Shown here one piece after another: positions 51,878 through 63,863 of a stretch of 64,000 bases of DNA (within the stretch, counting starts at the first letter, position 1; each line of letters starts with the position of its first letter). The position numbers were made by a program, and so were the translations under genes. A model generated the notes under the pieces. The model saw only the letters and a program-made list of their open reading frames with translations, was not told the DNA's origin and did no database searches. The DNA lies in contig CM051002.1 of NCBI GenBank assembly GCA_027704905.1, positions 5,348,574 through 5,412,573 on the forward strand. The letters run 5' to 3'. Origin of the DNA: Muraenolepis orangiensis. Taxonomy: Eukaryota; Chordata; Actinopteri; Gadiformes; Muraenolepididae.

Positions 51878-53078
51878 ATGCAGGTCCTGGAAACATACAT
51901 TGCCTTGTTGGTATGTAGCCTACTCGCTCTTTCCCTTGCTACCCCCACACTGGCACCAGAGGAGGACTTGACGTTGACAACGTTGGCCAGCTTGACAGTC
52001 ACGATGCCGCCTACTGAAGACCTCACCCATACTACGGTCCCTTCACTGAGCACCTCCAATGCCTCTGGCTCTTTCGACAGCACAGCTGGACTTACCAGCA
52101 CTACCTTGGAATCTACAGCTTCTTCTCGTACCTCAAGCCAGGCTTCAACACACAGCACAACACAGCCTCCGGACAGTACCACCACCACCCCTACCACCCC
52201 CACCACCACCCCTACCACCCCCACCACCACCCCAACCACCACCACCCCTACCACCCCTCCCACCCCCACCCCTACCACCCTACCACCACAACCCCTACCA
52301 CCCCTACCACCACAACCCCCACCACTACCACCCCTACCCCTACCCCCACCCCCAACACCACCACCATCACCCCAACCACCTTGACCTCTCTAACCACAAA
52401 CCATGAAAAGGAAACCTCTACCATTACACAGCAAACAAGCCAAGCAACCCCAACACCTGTGTATCATAGCACCACAGCTGCTGGTACTACAGTTCAATCC
52501 ACACAAGCTACCACTGCCCATGTAACGCCGTCAATACAGCCTGCTGTCACAGAGGGTGAGCTTAGAGCTGCTTATTCTCAAAAATGGATTTCATCTATTT
52601 AAATTATATTATATTTAGGATGAAGCTAGACCTACCAATGTAGACTTTAACTTTTGCACAATTGTTTTTTTGTCATTATTTCTGTGTGAATAGGTTTGCA
52701 CCTTAGCAATTCAGAGAGGAATATGACGATCATCTTCAGCATTGTGCTGATAGTATTTGTTTTAGGGTCAGTTATATATGTTCTCCAGAGATGCAAACAG
52801 AGACTGCAATATTCCCATCGCCCTCTTTACAACACAGGTAAGAATTGAAATCCCTCTACATATCATATGATTTATACAAATTCATTATGTTGTTATGAGC
52901 TTCTTCAGACCCTCTCCAATTTTCAACAGATTTTCAATATGAGGCTGATGATGACACGCTCGTCATCTCAGGGGGACTTTATGATGGACATGCAATATTC
53001 GACCAACCACCACCCACTACAGAACAACCACTTCACCTTCAGTTCCTCAACGAGACAGAGACAATTCCTACATTTTAG
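51878..53078 (+). CDS. Mucin-like type I transmembrane protein (one-base frame break)
   Basis: Three coding exons: 51878-52555, 52694-52837, 52930-53078. It begins with a signal peptide (MQVLETYIALLVCSLLALSL), then a Ser/Thr-rich ectodomain with a tandem Thr-Pro tract (about 52170-52380) expected to be densely O-glycosylated. A membrane segment (MTIIFSIVLIVFVLGSVIYV) and a short tail with DDDTLVISGGLYDGH follow. In the tract one ACCACCCCT unit reads ACCACCCT near 52280, a missing C. The first frame then ends at 52384, while the downstream frame is open through the splice at 52555 and on to TAG 53078 with matching phases. This looks like a recent length change or an assembly error in C-rich repeats. 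I do not recognise the family; it resembles small sialomucins in architecture only. Confidence 0.7.
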
Positions 53079-53185
53079 GTAATTGATGGATCACATGAAA
53101 TTAAGAAAGATCACATGGCATGTTTTTTCAGAATTGAGATTTCAACAACTGTGAACTTTGAAATACACTATGGGTTGCATTGTAA

Positions 53186-53191
53186 TTTATT
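53186..53191 (-). terminator. sycp1: Likely polyadenylation signal of sycp1
   Basis: AATAAA on the minus strand, about 400 bases past the sycp1 stop and about 110 bases from the stop of the convergent mucin-like gene. Confidence 0.45.
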
Positions 53192-53576
53192 TTTAAAATT
53201 CAAAAATGTAAGAACAGTGCAGAGTTTGAACATCTTTGCAAATATAACAATCTATAACACAACTTTTAATGAAAGCAATATATTGTGAAATGTTGGCTTA
53301 AAACTAATTTTGTGTGGGTGACAAAACACAAATGGAACAGCCATGCTTGACAATGCAACAGCATTTATGAGAGCTTTATGAGAGATTTATCAGTACATTG
53401 GTACCTAACAAATGCATAAGAACCTTATTCAAAAAACTGAAATGGTTTAGAGATAATGAATGAACATATTATTATTATTATTATTTTAGAATACACACAC
53501 TTCAAAGTTCACTATAAAGTCAAATACAATTTGCAAAAAAACAATGCTGCTATGCTTACTGGTGTGAACTCTGAGA

Positions 53577-53582
53577 AATAAA
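53577..53582 (+). terminator. Likely polyadenylation signal of the mucin-like gene
   Basis: AATAAA about 500 bases past the stop of the mucin-like gene, and seven bases from the sycp1 stop codon on the other strand. Confidence 0.5.
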
Positions 53583-53588
53583 ATGGTT

Positions 53589-56500
53589 TTAAGCAAATAT
53601 TTTTTTATCCTTCTTTTTCCTTTTCTCTGAGCCAGTGACTGTAGTCCAACCAGCATCTCTCATCCTTTTAATTGCAGCCATCTTCAGTGAGTTTCCAGGG
53701 GATTCATATGTGGCAGGGCTTTGAATCTAAAACAAGGGTTGATTACAATTTCATATAGGATAAAAGAGGAAAAAGCCATGGTAGAAGTCTCCAATTGGAA
53801 AATATAGTTGACATTACCCCCTTGAAGAAGTTTACTCTGGACTGCATTGCAGAGACACGTGATCCAGGCTCATCAGCAAATGTCTATCAAGAAGAGGGAT
53901 AATTAACACTCGTTCTTTCATCAGTGTTACACACGTCAGTTACCAAAATAAATCATCACAAAGATGACCATCTGCCATGGAACATCTTACCAGGAGATCC
54001 GTGTGCTCAGAGCTGTCAGACTTGGGGTCCAGCTCCAGGGTGCCCTTTCTCCAGGGTGCCGATTTCTCCACAGATGGGGGGGTTCTGATTCTGTAGGACT
54101 GCAGAAGAATTCAAAGACAAACGAGATCCCCAAAGAGATCCCAGATGATGGAAGTTGAGGAGGCTGCAGAAACGTCTTTGGGTTTACCTTGATTTTTGGT
54201 GTGACTCCAATCCTGCTTACACCTGTGCTCCAAGAAGGTGTCTTGAGGTGTTCTTTTGAAATAACCTGAGGAAAAATAATTGCTGTGTCAGTCTGAGTGA
54301 ATGCTACTGAGCTAGCAGTGGGTCTGATCCTCCACCATACCTTGCTTTTTGGTGTCAGCATAGATATTTGTATGTTTTACTCAAAGGAAAAATAAAAAAA
54401 CTTCAGCAGAACAGCACACCCTTAATTTACAAACAAAGCAATCCAAAAAATCTGCATAAACTTACATTCTACTATCAACGTAGGATACAAGTATAATTAA
54501 GTTCACCTGAATGTTTGCAGTTGAAGAACTTCCATACTCCTCGTTGTTGGCGGCTGTCCTCTTGGGCCTGAGGTGCCTTTCTTTCAGAGTTTCTACGTTT
54601 TCCTTTGGAACCGGTGACTAGAGGAACAAGAACAATGGTTAGACGGCCAACAGTGCTACTGCAGCCATAATGGATGTCTACTCATTTGCTCTTTGCCTCT
54701 GGTTGTTGACTGATCTTCAGTGAGGACATTTCTTTCCTAAATTCTTGCAACTCCGTGTGTAGACGTTCCTAATAAATCCATAATAAAAAAAGAACTATTA
54801 GGAACAGAAGCCCGCTACTGAGAACACCTGAACAGCTCTTACCTTCTCTCTTATCTCTTTCTTCAGATCCTTTTTCAGACCCTCATTTTCTATCTTATTC
54901 TGGGAAAGCTCCAACACCTGAAGAAAAAAACAACACATTGGCAAACAGTGGTGCTTTATGCTCTGATGACAAAATAAAATCAATAGATATTGTAGAATAG
55001 TACCAGTGAAGTTCTACGGACAACCGCCTCCTTCTCTCTTTTTTTGTTCACTTCAAGCTCTGCATCCTTTTCTTTCAACATTTCACCATACTGGTTCTGA
55101 TAATGACAATGATCAAAGATATGTCACATATGCTGCAGATGTTTCTACAAAACCATCGTATACTGAAAGTGGTTATTCTACCTTGTGTTTTTCCATCAGT
55201 GCAACCATGTCAGCTATCTGGTGTTGACATTTAAGTTCCACGTCCTCCTTGCTCTTGACGGCTTCTGAAGCTGTGAGCTTGAATATTTGCACCTGTACAT
55301 AGCATGTGATGGATTTGTATTGTTATTGTTATTGTTGAAAATACATTTAGTCTACATTGATTCTGAACAGTGATCACCTCATTTTGAAACTCAGCTGCCA
55401 TAGTAGTTTTGACCCCAAGCTCTTCAAGTAATCTTTGATGTTGTTCTTCCATCTCTCGTTTCATATGTTCACATTCCTCTTTTAGGCAGTTAATCTAAAG
55501 AACAATGATGTATTGATATTAATCAAATTGATAATGTCAGAAGTGAATGGAGAAAAATTGATTCTACGTACCTCATCTTCAAGTTGATTGCATCTTTCAA
55601 TCTGTTTGGCAACCTGTCTTTTCAGTGTTTTATTCTGAAATGGTACAGTTCAATGTTTAGTCAACTAGGCTGTGGGTGTGTTTGTTCCTGTGTGTTTTTA
55701 TACCAACCTCTTTGTTACATTCTTCCTGGGTCTTGGACTTAGCCTCAAATTTAGTCTTGAAATTGCACAGCTAAAGAACAAAGGATGAATGAATGAGATA
55801 AGGAATAACTGTCTAATAAAGTGAGAACGGAAAGTACTAAAATCGGCCTTAAGCGTTACCTTTGCTTCCATCACTTTAATCTGCTTCTCTTTTTTGGTTA
55901 TTTTGACCTGCAAGTCCTCATCCTATATAAATAGAACACATTTGATGTCAATAACAGTGTACTTCACAAGCCCTGGCTTTCAATCGTTTAACAATTTGAG
56001 AATGAAGCTTACACTTTGCAATAAATTATTCTCCAAATCCGCATTTTTTTTAAATTGCTCCTGGATTTGGATATTCAAAAAGTCCACTTCATCTCTAATA
56101 AATACAAATGTAAAATGTGTTAGAAATCCATGCAAGTATTTTGCATTTAATAGTTATAATAAAAATATTGCAATCTTTTTTTAAGCTGTAGACCCACCGG
56201 AATTGTTGGTTTTCCTCTTCTAATCTTCGGATTTCTCTTGCAATGTCCATCTCCCTTTCCTCACTAGCCTGATAAGTTAAAGCATATCCATATTTTGTCA
56301 TTTTTTAATTCAACATTTATGTAGACTAGGACTGTGTTAAGAAGATAGTTAAAGACACCATTCTTTGTGCAGACCTTCAATTTTTCTTCTAGCTTTATTG
56401 TGTCACAGGATCCACTGTCAAACTGCTCTTGGATAGTCTTCTTCTCAGAGTGCACATCATTGAACCTTGACAACAGCTCTCCATACCTTATTCTGAAGTA

Positions 56501-59500
56501 CAACACATATAACGGATGTGATTTTGTGTAAAAAAAATGTGGAATAATGTACTGCACATAAAAACTCACTCATGTTGCATAAGGTCTTTTTTTAGTTCTT
56601 CCATCTGAGAGGTTGATGCTCGTCTTTTCTCTATCTCAATCAATAACTGGTCTTCCACTTCCTGTTCTTTCTTCTGGTGGGTGGCAAACATAATGTCATT
56701 GTGAACATCATGGTGCTCTTCCTATATCCATACCTTCAATGCATCAATGCACTGCTGTTGGAGTTGGAAACATGAGGAACAAAAAGAACATTGATTTGAA
56801 CCAGACCTCAGCCACACTGGCCTTCTCTTTAAGCTCGTCGTGTGCCTTTTCCGCTGTCAGACACGCCCTCTCGTGTAGATCCTTTTCAGCAGATACTATT
56901 TCAACTTTACTCTGTGGGAAAACCACATTTCTTTAGTTAACCACACTTTAGTTGATTTGAATGTTGAATGTTAAGTAAGAAGGTAGTGTTCAGGAGTTAG
57001 TGATGGCATATTTTTGTTCACCTTATAAAGTTTGGTTTCCTCATTTGCTCTTAAAAGCTCTGTGGTTATTTCCTGAACTTTGGCTTCAAAACATTTGTTC
57101 CGCTCCATGAGAAAGTCAATGGATTTAGATTTACTCTCCTGAGAGCATAGACAGAAGCATAACAAACATCTCAAATGCTGGCTGTATGCTGAAATAAATG
57201 ATAACATTTCAAACAGCAGGAAATATAATAAAAATAAAATTGTTACCAGTTCATCCTCAGTAACTTTGACCTGCTCATCTTTCTTTAGAATCTGCTCCCT
57301 GGCTTCTCCTACAAAATGTTAAGTCCTTTTAGTTAGGCTAAAATAACTATAATATAATAATAATACTGTCGAAATGGTTCATATATGTTAGAAGGCTTAC
57401 CCAAAACTGCCATGGTGTTCTCCATTTCCATACTGATGCTTTTAAGCTCAAGCTCAAGCGCCATTCCTCTTAAAAAATACAAAATGAAAAATGTACAGTA
57501 TGTTAACAGCATATAACATAATGGATCATTATTGGGGTCTGAATAATACCTTTCCTCTTTAGATGTTAGTGCTGATTCTCTCTCATTTGCTGCAGCATGC
57601 ATTTCCAATAGGGTATTTGCTTGTTGATCATTATTTTTGCTGAGTTCCTCTATTCTCAAATCTTTCTTTTGGTTGAATTGTTGATGTTGTTCTTTGTTTT
57701 GTTCCAATGTTGAAGTCATACATGCCAGGTTTTTCTTGGGAGGAATATATAACATTTGAGTCAATGTACAGTATTTGAGCTTACCATAGTCCTATTGAGA
57801 AACATGAACACTGCCTACCTCTGTTTCCTTACACAGCTCTTCTGCATGTTGAAGTTTTTGAAGAAGAGAGTCCTGCTCATATTTGGAACTTTTGAGAAGT
57901 TCATTGTGTTTACCTGTAACAATATGTCATAGTTTGAACATAGTTTTTGGTATCTTAGTTTCCAATCTAACGCTATGCTGACTATGTAGGATATGAGTAG
58001 AGGGAAATATGGTCAAATCCAATGGAAACTACCGTATATAAAGTACGTAGACAATTAAATGGCAGAATAAATGGCTGGCTAAATACAAACCTGCTTATAT
58101 GTAACAATGGATGCAGAAAACAGTAAAGAAGATAACAGTCTTTGCTTGAAATGTAATTAAGGACTCACATGCCCATATGGTTAACATGTGGTCATACATA
58201 TGGTTGACATGTACAAACGTAAACACATACCATTTTCTTCTTTAAGTTGTTTGCAACTTTCCTGGATTTTGTGAAGGTTTACCAGCATATTTTCTAGTTT
58301 ATCCTCCTTCTCTTTCAGTTTGGTGTTAAGCATTTCAACCTGCATTAAGAGTTAATTTCACTGAATCAAAGTTTTCATTTTGAGCATCTAATTAAATTCA
58401 GCAAAAACTAACCTTGTCAAGTGCAATGCTATATTCCTGTTCCACTTTATCTTTGAGCTCTTCAAGTTGCAACAGGCCCTCTTTGACTGGAAACACAATT
58501 AATAACATTACTTCATATATCATTTACATGGAACAGTGACATCACTTGATATCAGTACACTTAATTAAAAATATTTGTATCAATGCAATTTCCATGCAGA
58601 GTTTACACCTGTATCTTTCTGGAAGTCACTTCACTGAAAATCATATTCATTACACACCTTGGAGCATTTCATGTTGATCTGCTTCTGCTTTAACACGGAG
58701 GGTCTCAAATGCAGAATTCCTCCCCTAAGAAATCATTGTAGGATTTGGGATACATATTTAGGGAATGTTGTTACTTACTAAACTATTAAGTTTTGTTGGA
58801 ATGTTTTGCGAATATTACCTGAATAATTTCACTATTTTCTAAAAATAGTTGGTGTGTTTGCTCTCTCTCCAATTCAACTGCAAAAGGTACAGCACATGCA
58901 TTAATATATCATATTCATTATTTTTACAAATGTTGTTTCTTGCCATCTACATTGTTGTAAATGTACACTTTACTTACATAAATGCATCTTTTCAGCTGAA
59001 CGTTGGAAAGTGTCTTTCAATAAATGACATAAGTTCCTTGTTGCATTGTCCCTGTTTTAAAAAAGAACAACTTGAATTGAATGTTCATACAACATTCTGA
59101 AAATAGAACATTAAAGTCATTAAACAAAGCACTTACTTGTTCCTCAAAACCTCATTGTCATTGAGCTGTTCTTCCAGCTTAATACTTAGACCTTCATTTT
59201 CAAACTGCAATCAATCATCAATCAATCACACTGTAAAACTTCTCAGGTAGAGTGTGCTGTTTTCTCAAGTATATAGAGAGCACTGTATTTGTGGTGACTC
59301 ACACACCTGCAATTCTTGAATGGCTTTGCACTGAGTTTCAATTATGCTTTGATTTTCTTGCAGTCTGCGTTCCTTTTTCATAGTCTCTGAGTCCATTGTG
59401 GCTTTCCAAGACTTTATTTTGTCAACTTCATCAAACAGCATGGTATAGAGCTGTCCACTATTACCCTGTGGAATAATCAGCAGACATGCACTGATATAAG

Positions 59501-60763
59501 CTTGCTGAAAATACTTAATTAATTATTTATTTATTATGCTTGACAGACATTCCTATAGAAAGTAACTTACCTCGTTGTTTTCTACTGAAGGTGCAACTCT
59601 TGACTTGGGGATATCTGTATAGAATAGACATAATCACCAACATTTAAAGAACCTGTTTCTTTAACAGGTGGTTTGCCAATGACGTCTCACCAGGGCCGTA
59701 CATGAGATGGAAGGTAGGAAGTGTTCACTGGACATACACTGTACTACTTTTCGTGAAAACACAGACAGCATGCCGATGGTTTGTGTGGTGGTTGTTATAT
59801 TGTCGATTATACGGGTAAATCGTCAATGGTGTGTGATAAGTCGTTATTGTTTAAGCGATACGGATAGACATAAGATATAAGTGTATATGAGATAGAGATA
59901 GTGTGTATTTTTTCTGGTGACTTTCTCTTGAATATGTGGTTCTACACGGTCTACATAAGCAGAGTACTGCTGCTTTACCTACATCTACCTATAGTTTGGA
60001 TATTTATTGATAACATACCTGTAAATGTGTACTTTTTAATGTACCTGCCATATATATTTTAACCTTCAACTGTTGATAGAACTGCATATCCCTGCTCAAT
60101 ACCTGCTGTATATACATTTATATATATTTATATTTATTGTGTTTTTCATAATTACTACCTGTTAAATACTTGTATACCTACCTGTATATATATATAAACC
60201 AATTATTATGCTCATATCCCATACATACTCTATAAGTAATCTTATAACAGATTTTATACCTAGAAAACTGTATTTTAGTAACTGTACATTATATATTACC
60301 ATGCACTTCACTGCAACATGTGCACAACATGTGCACTCTGGTTAGATGGCAAATTATTTTCGACGTACTGTACTTGTGCTGTGCAATGACAATAAAGTAG
60401 AATCTAATCTAACATTACATTCCCCTCCATATGATCGAGCGTCACTGGTGACGGCAAAAAAAATTCTGATATACCTTGTCTGGTAGGCTTGATTGGGACA
60501 TCCATGCTCCCGTTGGATAACGCTTTCTCAATGCATGGATTGTAACCCTGCACAAAAAAACAACGAGATATATATACATATCAACTCATACAAACAAGCC
60601 TAGTTATATTTCAAACCACGTTTTTGTTCAACTCCCTCATACACCCACACATACACTCATACAGACAAATATTTATATTTATACTATTTATTCATATTTA
60701 GACTTATATTTTCAAATGCTAAATTTGCACTGGACTTACACACGCGCACACACACCCACCCAC

Positions 60764-60847
<84 letters not shown>

Positions 60848-61116
60848 CCATGCATGCTGTTTTTGCCTTGTCTGTTTTCTTTTTCACATTACTGTGTTGT
60901 ACCCGTGTCAAATTCCTATGCGTGTTTTTTTCCAACTGTATATGGCAATAAACCACTTTCAGATTCCGATTCCGATTCCGATGCTGGTACCTGTTGCACT
61001 GTGCGCTTCACCACACCGCGGCCCGCCATCTCCTGCTGTCGTACAGCCGATATTTGTCCTCTGTTAGCCCTCGGGGGCACTAACAGTTTAAAGTTGAATT
61101 CTCTGTCTCTATCCAT
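53589..61116 (-). CDS. sycp1: Synaptonemal complex protein 1
   Basis: SYCP1 forms the transverse filaments joining homologous chromosomes in meiotic prophase. 34 exons on the minus strand, given by 5' ends: 61116, 60547, 59614, 59465, 59204, 59051, 58877, 58724, 58486, 58339, 57913, 57734, 57468, 57308, 57138, 56911, 56754, 56673, 56492, 56268, 56094, 55922, 55770, 55634, 55494, 55292, 55096, 54917, 54768, 54617, 54265, 54098, 53883, 53726 (last ends 53589). Phases agree; about 1012 residues against 976 in human. Diagnostic blocks: FKLLVPPRANRGQISAV at the N-terminus, DNATRNLCHLLKDTF, CQHQIADMVALMEKHK, and KSDSSEHTDLL plus AIKRMRDAGW at the C-terminus. The body is continuous coiled coil. One exon is only 21 bases (56754-56734). 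The intron after 54697 must start with GC, since reading on gives a stop. Expression should be germ-line specific. Confidence 0.93.
60160..60412 (+). repeat. Interspersed repeat family D
   Basis: Contains TACCATGCACTTCACTGCAA and GTGCAATGACAATAAAGTAG with the terminal AATCTAATCTAA. The ending is typical of fish LINE tails. In the second sycp1 intron. Confidence 0.72.
60770..60844. repeat. (CA)n microsatellite in sycp1 intron 1
   Basis: About 35 CA units beside a retroposon tail, 150 bases from exon 1. Confidence 0.97.
60880..60985 (+). repeat. LINE-tail-like retroposon end beside sycp1 exon 1
   Basis: CCCGTGTCAAATTCCTATGC and GGCAATAAACCACTTTCAGA followed by TTCCGA repeats is a common fish retroposon end. 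It finishes about six bases from the sycp1 exon 1 donor (60990/60989) and is antisense to sycp1. Confidence 0.65.
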
Positions 61117-61995
61117 CCTGGGGGGGGGGGGGGGGGAGAACCAGAGGTATTGGACGTATTGGATAACGAATGGAAATAGTAATTAGTGGTAAGGAAATAG
61201 TAATAGTGGTACGGAAATAGTAATAGTGGTAAGAGTGAGTGACGCTAAGTAGTAGCTTAAGTTATTTTAGCAGACGGCCGTGTGCTAACACGGCGTTATT
61301 TATTACCAGAATCCTTTCTTGCGAAAACGTTGTCAGTTTCGGCAAAATAGATGAATATCGAGTTATATCTGCCTTACAAGTGATGTATCCGAAATGCAAT
61401 TACAAATACCGTATAGGCTAAGTGCATGAAATAACTAGTAAGCAATAATTAAGCAGTACGTTATATAAAGAATATGAAATAACCAACAGGTTAACGGCTT
61501 TTATCCAACGAATGTACGTGCACGTGCACGTGAACTCGTCCGTTTAAATATTAGTGTGTCAAAATATCGCGATGCTTCTGTTCTGTGCTCTAGGCATTTA
61601 GTGTAAAAACCATATGCAGTTGTATTACCTTTTTAAATTATAGTTTATTTTATTTGAATTACCTTCAGTAATTACAAACTTTATTCTGTATTGTATATTG
61701 AATTTTTTTTACTTTTATTACATTTTCAGGAATTATAGACTTTGTTATTGGATGCATTGATTTATTTTGCATTATACATGAAGGCACTTTTTATAGAATG
61801 CATGAATGCACTTTGCGGTCATCATTGCCATGCACTCCCGAATTAGAGGGCTAGACTTGGCCTATACAAAAAACATCAGACACATATGCCAACATGCAGG
61901 ATATAGTGTGTGTGGAAGAGATACATTACTATTTGAAAACTATTTAAACATGCAAGTGAGGTTTAGTGCATTTAGTATTGCATATTAACCATCAA

Positions 61996-62236
61996 TCAAC
62001 CATCTGTGTCAAACAGTTCAGAAGATGCAAAATATAAACTCAATATGGAATGGTTAAATGATATGGTATCTTCTGCCACAGTTGACCCTGCTTTGCTTTT
62101 ATTGGGCTCATATCTCCTGCCCTCTACCTTAACCCTCCTCTCTTCCTCCTGCTTCTCTTTGTCCAGCAGACGATAGTAAATGCCCATCGCAAAGCACAGT
62201 GGAAACAATGATGATAATACCGCATCCCTGGTACGT
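61996..62236 (-). pseudogene. Fragment resembling the last exon of a monocarboxylate transporter (SLC16A), frame broken
   Basis: The minus strand reads AMGIYYRLLDKEKQEEERR, close to the end of transmembrane helix 12 and the start of the cytosolic tail in MCT1-type transporters (GMGINYRLLAKE). Upstream, a hydrophobic GCGIIIIVSTVL like that helix lies in another frame, so a small indel separates them near 62195. A possible acceptor (GTACCAG) precedes 62227. No other transporter exon is visible to the right within the window. In human, SLC16A1 and SYCP1 both lie on 1p13, which fits, but this could be a relic or the last exon of a gene off the right edge with a sequence error. Confidence 0.45.
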
Positions 62237-62352
62237 TAAACAGTTACACAACTGAAGCTCTCCTTGATGGTTCAGTCATCCCCCTCTCCTCGTCAGTCAC
62301 TTATTTGTACCTGATTTGGGGTCAGGTTTGACCGACACCTGACTTCTAATGA

Positions 62353-62387
<35 letters not shown>

Positions 62388-62461
62388 CATATATACCACA
62401 TCTGTGTAAAAGCTCCTATCATCTCAAAAACATTTCCAAACCCCGCCCTACTCTAACCCTG

Positions 62462-62895
62462 TCAGATGCAGAGGCTTGTTCATGCCTTTATCTCTTCTAG
62501 GCTAGACCACTGCCATGCACTTTTTATTAGGATCCCTGGAAAGAGCATCCAGAAGATGCAGTACATTCAAAATAGTGCTGCCAGGATCCTGATGAAAATT
62601 TGTAAACATGAGCATATAACACCGACTGGCTTCTTCATCTCCCCTCAGGATGGACTACAAAATCCTGTTACTTACACACAAATGCATAGATTGTTATGCA
62701 CCTCCCTATGTACAAGAAGTCATTACTCCAATGCTATCCACACCCTCAGATCTGCCAAAAGCTTGCTCCTCAGGTACTCCCCCAGTTCTAAGCTCCACAC
62801 CATGGGGGGAACCAGGCTTTTAGCTGGGCTGCTGGAATGGCCTTCCTCATCCTTTAAGGGCACCACAGACCCTGGACTCTCTTAAGACTGGTCTA
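62462..62895 (+). mobile_element. LINE (L2-like) reverse transcriptase C-terminal fragment
   Basis: The plus strand encodes LVHAFISSRLDHCHALF and IQKMQYIQNSAARILMKI. This is the familiar block after the catalytic part of reverse transcriptases in fish L2/CR1-like non-LTR retrotransposons. The frame continues to a stop near 62885 but diverges from an intact element after HITP. It is 5'-truncated, as usual for LINE copies. Confidence 0.82.
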
Positions 62896-63781
62896 AACAC
62901 CTTTTTTTATTTAGGAAGGCCTTGTTACATTAATATTAGTGTTCATTATTCTTAGAAATTGTATTGTGTTTGTTTGGTATGTTTCTAACTTTGTGGCACA
63001 CAAGTATTTGAACCTCCCCGTGGTATATAAACAATCCTTCTCAATGCAGATATTCAAGGTGGTTTTGGTCATTTCAACTGAAGTGTGTTAGCAAATAGTT
63101 AGTGTAGGTATTCGATCAAGAAACGGCTTAGAGAAGGCATGGGCAGATGTTGACCTTTAAGGGGAAAGATATGGTATGGGTAAATACCTGGGGGGAAAAC
63201 AATGTATAATGAACATAGGAAAAGTTATGTGTATTTGGACAAATACTAGGCTATATGTAAATACATGCTCACCATCTCCTTCATTCAATATCAATATTTA
63301 CTTTTGTAATTTTTCAGTAGTAATGTATCTATTTTTGTAAAAACTTTGCTGCTCTTTTAGTTTATTTTTATTGTATATATTATTTCTATGGTGTTGTTTT
63401 GGAGATATATACTGAGGGAGGGAATGGGGAGTAAGCATTCCAATGTACCTGTGGCAATTGGCCAATACAAATATCTTCTATCTATCTAAAAAGGTCATGG
63501 CACTTAGGGAGGAGGCCCAAACAGCACAGGGCCTCACTCCACAACGGTGACCAGCCCTACAGCACTGGAGAAGCGCTGAAAATAGTAATTTAGGTTATTC
63601 TTGTACTTGCACCTCTTGCCACAAACACCCAAGGCATTTTAGACTTCAGAATGATTTCATCAGAGCCATCTTTCTCTAATTGGTCAGAATCAGAGAGCTC
63701 AGACTGCGGTCTTCATCAGCAAAGATGGAGTTTGCCCCCCCAGTGGCTGATATATGTCACTGCATAGCGTCTAAAAAATGT
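62896..63781. other. Repeat-rich right flank, no gene seen
   Basis: AT-rich sequence after the LINE fragment, including a family C repeat at 63335-63485. No exon of the SLC16A-like gene or any other gene was recognised. Confidence 0.6.
63335..63485 (+). repeat. Interspersed repeat family C
   Basis: Matches the 3' half of the 48160 copy (TTTCTATGGTGTTGTTTTGG, GAGGGAGGGAATGGGGAGTA), ending in a short TCTA repeat. Confidence 0.75.
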
Positions 63782-63832
63782 CATACATACATACACACAT
63801 ACATATATATATATACATACAAATATATATAT

Positions 63833-63863
<31 letters not shown>

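Noticed and set aside
52059..52406. Pro-rich alternative frame over the mucin-like exon
   Set aside because: Out of frame with the signal peptide, membrane helix and tail; a by-product of CCA/CCT repeats.
54307..54361. Extra sycp1 exon encoding MLTPKSK
   Set aside because: No acceptor in phase precedes it; the flanking exons at 54507 and 54265 join correctly without it.
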